A stretch of DNA of 64,000 nt from Flavobacterium sp. CFS9 (GCF_041154745.1 NZ_AP031573.1:3596001-3660000); one strand, 5' to 3'; numbered from the stretch's first letter, positions 35,713 to 45,139 are shown. Notes: a model not told the origin generated them from the sequence alone. Translations and numbers: made by a program.

Positions 35713-37038
35713 TTAAGGTAATGTATTGAAATTTATTTCCGGTTTTTTATTCGTTAATGGTTTTGTAAAAATAGTTTTTGGAGTGGTATAGTCATTAAAA
35801 AAGCCTCCGTTTTTTAGATAAAAGAAACCATCTTCTGTTCCTCCGGCAAAATCCATTCGGTATTCTTTTGCTCCTGTGTTGTCGTTGGTAAAACGTGCTG
35901 AATTAATTTCGAACCAGTTACCTTTGTCGTCGCAAACCCATTGGTTGTTGAACAGGACTTTGCGGGACAGATCTCCTTGTTCCGGAATGAAATTTTCCAG
36001 AAAGGAATGAAATCTTTTCAAATAGGTATTGGTTTGAGGACGATTGAAACTGGCAATCAACAACCATTTATTCAGTTCGGGAGCGTAAAAGTAGGCGGTA
36101 TATGTGGTAGTATTATTACCGGCAGGCAGTCCTCGAAGTAAAAACTTATACGTGTTTCCAGCTTTCCAGTTGTATTTCAGGTAGCTTTGTCCACCTGAAC
36201 CTTCGTTACCGAATTCGCCTGTGTGTACATTTTCGCCTTTTTTCAGCAGTTTAATTTTATGAGTTTCCGGAATACTGTTGGGATCGTCAGTGGTAAACGG
36301 GCTCCAGACTGAGAATAAAATTCTTCTTTCTGTGGCTGAGTTTACCTGAATTCCGAAGTAACCTTCGCCAAAACCATTTGCCATAAAATAAGATCCAATT
36401 TTATCTTCGTTCTGAGGAACAGTAATTTCGTTGTAATACCACTCGGTATTGGTGTTTTCGGGAGTCTGATAGTTTAAATGAACAGAAGGTCCACGACGTC
36501 CCCAATGATAGAAGTCACCTTCGTTGTTGGGTACGTAAGAGATTTTACCGTCAAAATCAGCACTTGCAATCGTTAGACGACTAATAGACGGGAAACGATC
36601 GCCGGTTTTACTGATTCCTTTTATTTTAACAGCAATGTATCCTTCTTTTTTAAGGTTCCAGGTTCCTGCGATAACAGCCTTTTTTGAAGTGGTGAAGTTT
36701 ACTTTTTTGGATTCATTATTGATCGAAAATTCCAGTTCGGATTTTCCATACACTTCAACAGATTCTTCTACCGTAATTTGAAAAGTTCCGGGTTTGGAAA
36801 TTCTGAAATAAGCCGTGAAAAACTCGTTGGAATCCGTCCAGTTTTCGATGCCATTGTCAGTAATGGTATTTTTTCCGTCTAAATGTTTAGAACTATACGC
36901 ATTTCCACCAAGAGGCAGAGAAATTGTTGTCTTTGGATTTTCTATGGTTTCATTTTCCGATGGTGCATCATCATTGCTGCCAACGCAGGAAACCGAAACT
37001 AGAAAAGAAGCAAAAAACAGGTATACTATTTTTTTCAT
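35713..37038 (-). CDS. DUF5077/DUF3472 domain lipoprotein
   Basis: The lipoprotein signal is MKKIVYLFFASFLVSVSC (Cys18). Residues 40-170 look like DUF5077 (SLPLGGNAYSSKHLDGKN, AGTWNLKKEGYIAVKIKG), a jelly-roll. Residues 175-410 match DUF3472 (GPSVHLNYQTPENTNTEWYYNEITVP, YFMANGFGEGYFGIQVNS, FSVWSPF). These domains occur in polysaccharide utilisation loci and are presumed carbohydrate-binding; no activity is established. It follows SusD1 after 101 bp with a stem-loop in between, and precedes GH109. Confidence 0.88.
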   Translation of the reverse strand: MKKIVYLFFASFLVSVSCVGSNDDAPSENETIENPKTTISLPLGGNAYSSKHLDGKNTITDNGIENWTDSNEFFTAYFRISKPGTFQITVEESVEVYGKSELEFSINNESKKVNFTTSKKAVIAGTWNLKKEGYIAVKIKGISKTGDRFPSISRLTIASADFDGKISYVPNNEGDFYHWGRRGPSVHLNYQTPENTNTEWYYNEITVPQNEDKIGSYFMANGFGEGYFGIQVNSATERRILFSVWSPFTTDDPNSIPETHKIKLLKKGENVHTGEFGNEGSGGQSYLKYNWKAGNTYKFLLRGLPAGNNTTTYTAYFYAPELNKWLLIASFNRPQTNTYLKRFHSFLENFIPEQGDLSRKVLFNNQWVCDDKGNWFEINSARFTNDNTGAKEYRMDFAGGTEDGFFYLKNGGFFNDYTTPKTIFTKPLTNKKPEINFNTLP

Positions 37039-37083
37039 TTGTTGCGATTAAGTTATTATAAATGTATTCTTCTTTTTTAAATT

Positions 37084-37114
37084 AACCTCTCTAATTGACC
37101 AAATTAGAGAGGTT
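37084..37114. terminator. Stem-loop between SusD1 and DUF3472 (attenuator or weak terminator)
   Basis: AACCTCTCTAATT (37084-37096) pairs with AATTAGAGAGGTT (37102-37114), a 13-bp stem with a 5-nt loop. Neither strand has a long T-run after it, so it more likely stabilises or attenuates the susCD message than terminates fully. The stem sequence CCTCTCTAAT recurs in the terminator at 42512-42545. Confidence 0.6.
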
Positions 37115-37139
37115 TCAAAACAAACAATAAAATAAAAAA

Positions 37140-38837
37140 CTATGGGTTTTGTGTTAAAGTTCCCGGATAAGCATTAATTTCTGATTGTGGGATGTATTGC
37201 ACCACACGAGGGCTTGTTGCCGGAACGTCATTCATTGGTAAATGAGGACCAGGATAGCGACGTGTCATTGTTTGTCCGTTTCTGTAAACGTCATAACCAC
37301 GGTGCGCTTCAAAAGCCAATTCTAATTGACGCTCTTCGTCGATGCGCTGTGAAGCATTTGTACTGCTTAAAGAGCTATAGCCACCGCCAACAATTGATCT
37401 TTCGCGAATAATGTTCAGGTTAGTCAAAGCATTAGAATAATCTCCTTTTTTTGCATAAGCTTCGGCCATGTTCAGGTACATTTCGGCTAATCTTGAGATG
37501 ATAGGCGAATGCAGGTGTGAATCATTATCCTGTAAAGAACATTTTGTAATATAGAACATTGGATACACACGGTTTAAAAGCATCATGTAATCTTTCTCTC
37601 CTGTATAAGTTTTTCCCTGATAAGAAATGGAGTACTGATTATTGGCTGCATTTACAGCGGTAAGGTTGTAATCAGTAGTTCCAATTGTAATAAAATACGA
37701 TCCGTCTGCTTTTGTTTTTAACGGCTGCTGGATGTAATTGTATCCGGTTTGAGTTCCTCCGGTATTGTATACATCAACTATGAAACGGAAGGCTTCTGTT
37801 TTATTTCCGCTGGCATCTTTGGTATATTGCGGATCAATAAAGGCCCAACGAGCATCTTTTTTCAGTCCGGCTTTACTCAATAAATCAAGGTACTCTCCAC
37901 TGGCATACATTTCGCCCCATCCTTGTCCCTGAATATTAGCATACATTCCTCCAATTCCGTAATAATGATCGAATCCTGAATATTCTGTAGCTACTCTTTT
38001 TACCGCAAAAATTGTTTCGGTTTGTTCAGAAGAATCCGGAGCATAAGTATTGTATTTCATAAAGTTAGAGCGGCTTAACAAACTGTATCTTCCGCTTGCA
38101 ATTACTTTTTTAGCATAATCAATAGAAAGTGTTGCATACTCCTGATTTGGTGTTTCGTAAGTACCACTCATGTACAAATACACTCTTGAAAGCATTGCCT
38201 GAGCAGCTTCTTTAGTCGCATATGCTGCAGATTTCCCAACAGACATTAGAGCTTCTGCTTTTTTCAAGTCGTTAATCGCTTGTTCGTAAGTTGCTTTTAC
38301 GGTAGAACGGTCCGGAAGTCTAAGGTTGTTCAAATCTGCCGGTAAGCCGTTTACAATTGGTACACCTAAATTGGTTTCAGGCGATTGTGCATAAGGTCTT
38401 CCATAGGTACGGCATAAGTAAAAATAAATCATACCTCTTAAGTAGTAAGCTTCTCCTAATTGCTGGTCAATAGCAGGGCTTTCTCCTTCTGAAATGAGTT
38501 TGATTAAATCACTTGATTGTGAAATAATTTTATAACCGTTATTCCAAAAAGTAGACAATCTGCCGTTATCAGGAAGATGCTGATAGGAGATGAAAGAGTA
38601 GAAGGAGTCAGTAGAAGTTCCTCTGATCATGATGTTGTCTCCCGGATATTCTCCAACGCGGTGCATCACATCTGACCACCCCTTTAATTGTGCATAACAT
38701 CCGTTTAGCAATACTTCTACCGAAGCTTCTTTATCTTGTTGTATTTTATCTTTTGTATAGGAAGCGAATGGCTCTCTGTCTAACTCACATGAGCTCAGAA
38801 AACTAATTGCGAGACCTAGTAGTATTATCTTTTTCAT
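37140..38837 (-). CDS. SusD/RagB family glycan-binding outer-membrane lipoprotein (SusD1)
   Basis: The Met at 38837 starts MKKIILLGLAISFLSSCELDREP with lipobox Cys17; the longer frame to 38870 overlaps susC1 and lacks sense. The protein (565 aa) shows the RagB/SusD pattern: TPR-like helices (GEAYYLRGMIYFYLCRTYGR, AAQAMLSRVYLYMSGTYE) and the C-terminal YLNMAEAYAKKGDYSNALTNLNIIRERS and QRIDEERQLELAFEAHRGYDVYRNGQ. It forms the lid on SusC1 and captures oligosaccharide at the cell surface. The gap to susC1 is 10 bp. Confidence 0.96.
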   Translation of the reverse strand: MKKIILLGLAISFLSSCELDREPFASYTKDKIQQDKEASVEVLLNGCYAQLKGWSDVMHRVGEYPGDNIMIRGTSTDSFYSFISYQHLPDNGRLSTFWNNGYKIISQSSDLIKLISEGESPAIDQQLGEAYYLRGMIYFYLCRTYGRPYAQSPETNLGVPIVNGLPADLNNLRLPDRSTVKATYEQAINDLKKAEALMSVGKSAAYATKEAAQAMLSRVYLYMSGTYETPNQEYATLSIDYAKKVIASGRYSLLSRSNFMKYNTYAPDSSEQTETIFAVKRVATEYSGFDHYYGIGGMYANIQGQGWGEMYASGEYLDLLSKAGLKKDARWAFIDPQYTKDASGNKTEAFRFIVDVYNTGGTQTGYNYIQQPLKTKADGSYFITIGTTDYNLTAVNAANNQYSISYQGKTYTGEKDYMMLLNRVYPMFYITKCSLQDNDSHLHSPIISRLAEMYLNMAEAYAKKGDYSNALTNLNIIRERSIVGGGYSSLSSTNASQRIDEERQLELAFEAHRGYDVYRNGQTMTRRYPGPHLPMNDVPATSPRVVQYIPQSEINAYPGTLTQNP

Positions 38838-38847
38838 GATTTTGTTT

Positions 38848-41800
38848 TTAAAGTGATAGGTTAAGTCCAAGTGTAATTCTGCGAGTTTGCGGGTAAATTT
38901 GTGTAGCGGTACCTGAGATCACATATTGACCGGTTCCACTATTGTAATTAGGAGACAACTCTGGTGTTACACCTGAAAAGTGGGAGATGGTGAATAAATT
39001 TTCTCCGGCCACAAATAATCTTAGACTATTGATATTAATACTTTTAAGCGGTATGTTGTAACCCAATGAAAGGCTTCTCATTTTCAAATAAGTTCCGGTC
39101 TCCAGAAAACGAGAGGAAGCTTTATTGGATTGACTTGTGTTATCATAAATAGCTTGTGGGTGGGTGGCAATATCACCTGGTTTTTCCCAACGGCTCCATC
39201 CGCTGTGCAGATTCATTTGGTTTCGGTCAGTATAAGCTCCGTCTGAGTCAAATTCCGATCTGGCATAGTTGTAAATTTGTCCTCCTACAGAATAGCTGAA
39301 AATAGCAGCAAAATCAAAGTTTTTGTAGTTCAGAGTGGTAGAGAATCCTCCAAAGAAATCAGGAGTATAAGAGCCAATAATCTTTTTGTATTTTGAGGCT
39401 TCTGCGTAGCTATTTGTTTTTACACGTTCTCCTGCAGCATTGGTAGTATACCATTGTGGTTTTCCGTTTTGAGGATCAACACCAGCCCATTCTGTAAGGA
39501 ACCAGCTGTCTACATCAGTACCCGGTTTCAATAATTTATCGGCAGAACCGGCAACTCCGCTACCGTCTCCTACAATAATTTCCTGACGATCTCCGTAAAG
39601 ACTTGTAACTTTATTTTTGTTGGCACCAATGTTAGCATCAACAGTCCATTTCAGATTTTCGTTTTTGATGATGTCTACACTAATAGAAGCTTCAAAACCT
39701 CTGTTGTTTACGGCACCAACATTTTTCCAGATACTGGTTACCCCAATAACACCCGGAAGAGGCACTGCATATAATAAATCTGAGGTATCTTTATCGTAAT
39801 AATCAAACGTAATGTTTACTCTGTTGAAGAAACTTACATCTAAACCAACTCCGGCAGTATAGGTTTTTTCCCAGCTTAAGTCAGGGTTTGCCAATTGAGA
39901 AATCAAAGCTCCCGGATTTGCATTGTAACTTTGAGAGAAAGAATACAATGGAAGATGTCCGTATAAGCTGTTTGGACGGTTTCCTACCGATCCGTAACTC
40001 GCTCTTAATTTTAAATTGTTAATCCATTTTGCCTGAAAGAAAGCTTCATTATGGATGTTCCATCCACCACTGATAGAGAAGAAATTACCATACTGCGCAT
40101 TTTTTCCAAAATTGGATGCTCCGTCACGACGGAAAGAAAGTTGTGCCAGGTATCGGTTGTCATAAGAATAGTTCATGTTTGACAAAAGCGATTGTACAGC
40201 CCATTCAGAGCGGTTACCATCTACTTTTTCCGGAATAGCAGCCGGATCTGTTACAATAATTCCCGGAGGGATTCCCGTCGCAATGGCATTACTGTATTTG
40301 GAGCTGTATTCATTCCACTCATAACCGGCAACAGCATTGATTTGATGTTTATCAAAAGAGGTGTTGAATTTTAATAATTGATTGGTATATAGTCTGTTAA
40401 AAGTGCTGAAATAATCTTCAATTCTTCCTTTTACAGCCAAACCTGAAGAAGATCTTGGGTCAGAGTAAGAAGTTGAATTCGAATTACCAAAAATATAATT
40501 GTTCACAGAAGCAAAAGTCAGCCATTTAGTTAACCTAACATCAAAATCAAGATTGGAACGTACATTGTAATTTTCAGATTCAGAAAAATTCCATTGTAAA
40601 TCGTACAAATAGTTAGATCCTGTAGTATTTACCCAGGTTGGGTTAGGAGCATTTCCAACTAATGATCCGTCCGGTAAATAAGGACTGTCCCATGGCAGGT
40701 TGCGATACATTGCACCAACATCATGTTGCTTATCATAAGTAGTTTGCTTGGTTAAGTTTACCTGTGGTCTTATGGTCAACCAGTTGGTTGGCTTGTATTC
40801 AAATTTCATCAAACCATTTAGTCTTCTAAAATCGTAGCCTATTACAGCTCCGGTTTCGTCATAAAGGCCTAAGGAAACATAACTTTTAAAGTTTTCTCCA
40901 CCACCACTAACCGATAGGTTGTAATCTTCTGCAAGACCAGTTTGAGTGGCAGTGTCCCACCAATCAAAATTTTTATTTCTCAATTCAGGTGTCCACCAGG
41001 AAGCATTCTGGAAAATTTGTTTGTTTGGAAAAGAATCGTAAAGGTCATACAATTGGCTTCCGTTCATGATTTTAAAGTTTCCTGAATCTAATGTCGCCAT
41101 AGATGTTTTTGCAGAAAAGTTTATAGTTGCTTTGCCGCCTTTGCCACTTTTTGTCGTAACAACAATGACACCATTGGCACCTTGGGAACCGTAAACTGCT
41201 GTAGAAGCGGCATCTTTAAGTACAGTAAGACTTTCAATATCTGATGGATTCATTGGAGGAGAACTGTTTCCTACAATTACACCATCTACAACCCAAAGGG
41301 GGTCGGTGCTTCCATTTACAGTACTACGGCCTCTGATCACTACCTTTGAAGCACCTCCGGGTTGACCTCCACTGGTACTAACAAAAACTCCGCTTGCTTT
41401 TCCTGCTAATAAATTCTCAACAGCGGGAGTAGTAACATCCGTTAGTTTTTTATTGTCTAAAGTTTGTAATGACCCGGTCAGGCTTTCTTTTTTTACTTTG
41501 CTGTACCCCACGACTACAACTTCGTCCATCTGCTGCCCGGCTTCTTTCATAGTCACTTTGATAGTACCATTTCCGGCAGGGATTTCCTGATCCTGCATTC
41601 CCAAAAAGGAGAATACCAGAATGGTATTGGCATTTGGTATCTCTATGGCAAAACTTCCATCGATATCCGTTTGAACACCGGTCTTGGAGCCTTTTATAAT
41701 AACATTTACACCAGGAATTGGAATTCCTTTTTCATCCACAACTTTACCCTTCACTATTTTTTGGAAGGCCAGTAAGCTGGTTTTGTTTAAAGAAATCTCT

Positions 41801-41928
41801 TTTGAGGGAGCAGCAGTTGTAATTTGAAAAGTTACGGACAACAAAGTACACAATGTTGTTTTTAAACTTTTATCAAGTACCGTCTGCAACTTTAAAATCT
41901 TAGGATTTTTTGAAAGTGCTTCTTTCAT
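38848..41928 (-). CDS. SusC/RagA TonB-dependent outer-membrane transporter (SusC1)
   Basis: A signal region within the first 42 residues (hydrophobic stretch TTLCTLLSVTFQITTAA after a long basic lead) is followed by a carboxypeptidase-D-regulatory-like domain (VKGKVVDEKGIPIPGVNVIIKG, about 60-140). Then come the TonB box/plug (DEVVVVGYSKVKKESLTGS, VVIRGRSTVNG, DPLWVVDGV) and a large beta-barrel ending RRITLGLNLSL. No STN domain is present, so regulation does not run through a SusC/anti-sigma relay. It imports oligosaccharides with SusD1. A LacI-type operator module lies at 42114-42150 upstream. Confidence 0.96.
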   Translation of the reverse strand: MKEALSKNPKILKLQTVLDKSLKTTLCTLLSVTFQITTAAPSKEISLNKTSLLAFQKIVKGKVVDEKGIPIPGVNVIIKGSKTGVQTDIDGSFAIEIPNANTILVFSFLGMQDQEIPAGNGTIKVTMKEAGQQMDEVVVVGYSKVKKESLTGSLQTLDNKKLTDVTTPAVENLLAGKASGVFVSTSGGQPGGASKVVIRGRSTVNGSTDPLWVVDGVIVGNSSPPMNPSDIESLTVLKDAASTAVYGSQGANGVIVVTTKSGKGGKATINFSAKTSMATLDSGNFKIMNGSQLYDLYDSFPNKQIFQNASWWTPELRNKNFDWWDTATQTGLAEDYNLSVSGGGENFKSYVSLGLYDETGAVIGYDFRRLNGLMKFEYKPTNWLTIRPQVNLTKQTTYDKQHDVGAMYRNLPWDSPYLPDGSLVGNAPNPTWVNTTGSNYLYDLQWNFSESENYNVRSNLDFDVRLTKWLTFASVNNYIFGNSNSTSYSDPRSSSGLAVKGRIEDYFSTFNRLYTNQLLKFNTSFDKHQINAVAGYEWNEYSSKYSNAIATGIPPGIIVTDPAAIPEKVDGNRSEWAVQSLLSNMNYSYDNRYLAQLSFRRDGASNFGKNAQYGNFFSISGGWNIHNEAFFQAKWINNLKLRASYGSVGNRPNSLYGHLPLYSFSQSYNANPGALISQLANPDLSWEKTYTAGVGLDVSFFNRVNITFDYYDKDTSDLLYAVPLPGVIGVTSIWKNVGAVNNRGFEASISVDIIKNENLKWTVDANIGANKNKVTSLYGDRQEIIVGDGSGVAGSADKLLKPGTDVDSWFLTEWAGVDPQNGKPQWYTTNAAGERVKTNSYAEASKYKKIIGSYTPDFFGGFSTTLNYKNFDFAAIFSYSVGGQIYNYARSEFDSDGAYTDRNQMNLHSGWSRWEKPGDIATHPQAIYDNTSQSNKASSRFLETGTYLKMRSLSLGYNIPLKSININSLRLFVAGENLFTISHFSGVTPELSPNYNSGTGQYVISGTATQIYPQTRRITLGLNLSL

Positions 41929-42066
41929 ACTTCTGTTTGGTTTTGGTTAATGATTGTTTTTGCGGTTGTTTTTTGTTGTAATTATCGTGTTGATTTTCTA
42001 TTCTTTTTTACTCTCAAAAAGGTTTTTAAAGAAGGAAAAATCTTATATGATATTTTAACTACTTGA

Positions 42067-42097
42067 CGAAACTATTGATTATATTTTTATTAACCAA
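42067..42097 (-). promoter_or_regulatory. Core promoter of susC1
   Basis: On the minus strand TTG (42097-42095), a 20-bp spacer and TAGTTTCG (42074-42067) form a -33/-7 pair. The -7 box differs from the TAnnTTTG consensus by a C at position seven. The spacer is nearly identical to those at 59168-59189 and 61643-61662. The implied 5' leader is about 130 nt. Confidence 0.7.
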
Positions 42098-42113
42098 GAA
42101 AAAACATGAAAAA

Positions 42114-42150
42114 TGTGCTCGAACACACGAAATTTGTGTTCTCGAGCACA
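42114..42150 (-). promoter_or_regulatory. Operator pair of the LacI-type regulator, susC1 copy
   Basis: Two 14-bp boxes, TGTGCTCGAACACA (42114-42127) and TGTTCTCGAGCACA (42137-42150), are separated by 9 bp. Each is a near-perfect palindrome centred on CG, as expected for LacI-family operators. They lie 16 bp upstream of the -33 TTG. Identical boxes with identical spacing occur at 59208-59244 and 61588-61624. Confidence 0.85.
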
Positions 42151-42511
42151 TTTTTTTACGGAATCGCCTAAATTTGGCTCTGAAAATAGGTGAGCTGTAC
42201 AGGGGAAAAAAATAAAGACTGAAGTAAAAAGTGAGAATTTTACGAGTAATTGTAATTGTTTTTTATAAAAAGAAATAATTCGTTTAAAAACAGGTCTTAT
42301 TTATGTAAATAATGTTTTTTTGGATTGCTCTGCTGTGAAGCAAAAAAACTATAAAATCCTTATTTTTTTAGCTGATTTATAGCAGTGAAATTGGATTTTT
42401 CGAAATAAGAAATTCCGGAAGATTTAAAAGAGCTTTAGAGCATGAGAAAAGATACAAGGAAAGTCTTCTGATAGCATTTTAATTTGAAGAGTATGTTTTT
42501 CTTTTTTGGAT

Positions 42512-42545
42512 AAAAAAAAAGCCTCTCTAATCAAATCAGAGAGGC
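42512..42545 (-). terminator. Terminator of PUL unit 2
   Basis: GCCTCTCT (42521-42528) pairs with AGAGAGGC (42538-42545), with nine A before it, so the minus strand has a stem followed by a T-tract. It lies about 300 bp beyond the M1 peptidase gene. Confidence 0.85.
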
Positions 42546-42642
42546 ATAGAAACAATATTTTTAAGTACTAATTATAAAACCTTGTTTCTTTTTATTTTAA
42601 GTAAGGTTAACCTGTTGAACGTAATTAATAAAGATATTATTT

Positions 42643-42780
42643 GGCACATAGAAACATAGTTTTTTCACTTATTAAGGAGAATACGAAAAAGAAATATCTT
42701 TCTTTCACATAGTAGCCTCTGTGTGTTGTAAATAAGTAAAACGCCTTTTTTAGAGTATTAAATCTATGTTCCTATGTGTT
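42643..42780. repeat. MITE-like dispersed element, copy 2 (~138 bp)
   Basis: The element has the same terminal inverted repeats (CACATAGAAACATAG against CTATGTTCCTATGTG) and interior blocks (ATCTTTCTTTCACATAGT, AAACGCCTTTTTTAG) as copy 1 at 35540-35676. Its length is the same within one or two bases. The interiors differ at many positions, so the copies are old or belong to subfamilies. Confidence 0.8.
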
Positions 42781-42839
42781 TAAAAATAATTACACCCAAT
42801 GGATTAAAATCATACCCATATTGCAGTTTAACCGATTAC

Positions 42840-45020
42840 TTATTTTTGATTGTTAAATTCTTTAAGCAAAGGCGTTATGTGATTTCTGGTATCTTCGTCT
42901 AAAGCTGCTTTTATTTTATCTGCCTCTTCCGGCGCGTATTTCGACAATCCAAAAACTCCTGCTGCGGCCACATTATAAGATTGATTCTTAGTACTTTCAA
43001 TCATTAAATTTTTGTAAGTGGCATCACCCGTTCCTGCAAGTTTTATAAGGGCTGCAGCTCTCGGATTCGTTTTTTTATCATTTTGAGCAATGTTCAATAA
43101 GGTTTTAAGTGCAGCCTCTTTTATAGCATTGTCTGCCAGATCTATGGCACGGATACTGCGGGTTCTTAAATCGTCTCTCTGATCTTGTAAACCGGCCAAA
43201 AGAATCAGTTGTGCCTCATGACTTTTGTCTTTTGCCGCAAACTTTATCGCTTCAATTCGGTTGTAGTACGTAGGGACATTTTTGTACTGATACAGGTAGT
43301 CGGATATTTTTTTGTTGTCAATGACTTTACCCACTAAAATTTTATCCGGATCAAGATCGATGAAATCCGGTTTTGAAGGCAGGTCAAAACTGAAATTCTG
43401 CTCTCTTTTGTCAATTAAAATATCTTTTCGGACTTTGGTTCCATTAACATAAAAATCTACTTTTAACGGAAGGGTAAAGGTCTGTACCGAACTTTCCTGA
43501 ACTTGTTTTACTGCCATTGTTGCTTTTCCATCGGCATAACCGTATTCAATATTCAGAATCGGATTTCCGCCCTGAAAATACCACTGGTTGAAATACGGAC
43601 TCCAGTCTTTTCCGGTTACTTCTTCCATTGCGAGACGTAATTGGTGGCTTTCTCCTGTTTTGAATGCATTGGTCGTCAGATATTTATTTAAAGATTTGAA
43701 GAAGGCTTCATCACCCATTTGATTTTTTAAAGCATACAAGATGATGGAACCTTTAGAATAACTGATGTTGTCAAACATATCTTCTTTGTTTCCGTAATGA
43801 AAACGTGCCAATGGCGGACTAACTCCGTCTTTGGAAGAACGCAGACAGTTTTGCAGTTTTTCATAACGAGAGCGGTCTTCGGCATCCTGTCCTTCATCGT
43901 GACCGTGCCAAAGCACTTCTCCAAAAGTGGCAAAAGATTCGTTCATGGTTAAGTTTGACCAGGATTCGGCAGTTACATAATCACCAAACCACTGGTGAAA
44001 AAGTTCGTGTGCAATAGTACTTTCCTGATTGTCGTCTAATAACTCTCTTTCCGTTTTTTGAACGTGCTCACCGTGTAAGGTTGCCGAAGTGTTTTCCATG
44101 GCACCTGAAACGTAGTCTCTTGCTACAATCTGAGCATATTTTCCCCATGGATATTCTACCCCAAGCATTTTGCCGTAAAACTTCATCATATCCGGAGTTT
44201 TTCCAAAAATTTGTTTGGCGTATGGTGCATATTTTGGCTCCAGATAATAACTTACTTCCTGTCCGTTATAAGAATCTTTGTAAATCTTAAAATCCCCTAC
44301 TGCCATCATAAAAAGGTAGGGTGAATGCGGCAGATCCATTTTCCAGGTGTCCGTACGCGTACCATTTTTATTGTCTTTTTGTGATATTAGTTTCCCATTA
44401 GAGAGTGAAGTATATTTAGCGTCAACAGTCATAGCAATTTCAGAAGTTGTTTTCTGATTGGGTTTGTCAATTGTTGGAAACCAAGCTGATGAGGCTTCTG
44501 TTTCACCCTGCGTCCAGATTTGAACCGGTTTGTCGCCTTTTCCGTCAGGGTTGATAAAATACAAACCTTTTGCATCTGTTATGGCGAGGCTTCCTTTTAC
44601 TTTAAGTTCATCCGGCTTTGCGGTGTAATCAATGAAAATGGTATATTTTTCGGTGCTTTTATATTTTCTGTTTAAGATGATAGAAAGCTGTTCATTGTCG
44701 TAGGTGTACTTTAACGGGATCGTTTTTTTACCATCAACTATAGCAATAGTTTTGAAATCCATTCCTTTAGCATCGAGTCTAAGAGAATCAGTATCGTAAA
44801 AATGAGGTTTTAAAGTCAGCCATCCTTTTCCGTATAAATAGCGCTTTCCGTAATCAAAAGATACGTCGAGTTTGGTGTGTATCAAGTCATTTACTTTTAA
44901 CGGGGTAACCTGATAAACGGATAGTGGGTTTTTGGTCTGATCACTGTTTTGGGCGGTCACATTTTGCCCGGCAACAAGGAAAAGACTAAAAAGGGAATAC
45001 TTTAAAAATTGTTTGTTCAT
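42840..45020 (-). CDS. M1 family aminopeptidase (exported)
   Basis: The zinc site HELFH (338-342) followed by NESFATF with Glu361 gives the HExxH-x18-E signature, and the exopeptidase motif GAMEN precedes it (SGAMENTSATLHGEH). A signal peptide ends at NVTAQ. A HEAT-like C-terminal region (about 600-720) is present. Length 726 is typical. It removes N-terminal amino acids from peptides in the periplasm or outside the cell. It is the last gene of unit 2, an unusual member for a glycan locus, which suggests a glycoprotein or glycopeptide substrate. Confidence 0.95.
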   Translation of the reverse strand: MNKQFLKYSLFSLFLVAGQNVTAQNSDQTKNPLSVYQVTPLKVNDLIHTKLDVSFDYGKRYLYGKGWLTLKPHFYDTDSLRLDAKGMDFKTIAIVDGKKTIPLKYTYDNEQLSIILNRKYKSTEKYTIFIDYTAKPDELKVKGSLAITDAKGLYFINPDGKGDKPVQIWTQGETEASSAWFPTIDKPNQKTTSEIAMTVDAKYTSLSNGKLISQKDNKNGTRTDTWKMDLPHSPYLFMMAVGDFKIYKDSYNGQEVSYYLEPKYAPYAKQIFGKTPDMMKFYGKMLGVEYPWGKYAQIVARDYVSGAMENTSATLHGEHVQKTERELLDDNQESTIAHELFHQWFGDYVTAESWSNLTMNESFATFGEVLWHGHDEGQDAEDRSRYEKLQNCLRSSKDGVSPPLARFHYGNKEDMFDNISYSKGSIILYALKNQMGDEAFFKSLNKYLTTNAFKTGESHQLRLAMEEVTGKDWSPYFNQWYFQGGNPILNIEYGYADGKATMAVKQVQESSVQTFTLPLKVDFYVNGTKVRKDILIDKREQNFSFDLPSKPDFIDLDPDKILVGKVIDNKKISDYLYQYKNVPTYYNRIEAIKFAAKDKSHEAQLILLAGLQDQRDDLRTRSIRAIDLADNAIKEAALKTLLNIAQNDKKTNPRAAALIKLAGTGDATYKNLMIESTKNQSYNVAAAGVFGLSKYAPEEADKIKAALDEDTRNHITPLLKEFNNQK

Positions 45021-45139
45021 TTTTTGGTTTTTTAGAATGATTATTTTGATTGATTATTGTTGTTAAGACTTCAAAAAATATTTTTTTTGCCCTAAAACTC
45101 GCATTTTTATTTCGAAAAATACAATTTTAACCGAAGTTT

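Larger units (their letters stand above)
41929..42839. other. 910-bp regulatory region between the two PUL units
   Basis: There are no genes. From left to right it holds the susC1 leader and promoter (42067-42097), the operator pair (42114-42150), about 350 bp of AT-rich sequence with nothing recognisable, the terminator of unit 2 (42512-42545), and MITE-like copy 2 (42643-42780) close to the end of the M1 peptidase gene. Confidence 0.6.

Noticed and set aside
38838..38870. Longer SusD1 start overlapping susC1
   Set aside because: The first 11 residues (MDLTYHFKNKI) precede a complete lipoprotein signal and come from the overlap with the susC1 end.
42112..42158. Operator pair upstream of susC1 read as an intrinsic terminator (hairpin followed by T-run)
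   Set aside because: The same boxes recur at three promoters with fixed spacing to -33. At the third copy no T-run of that kind follows the hairpin, and each 14-bp box is a palindrome by itself. A regulatory site explains the pattern better.
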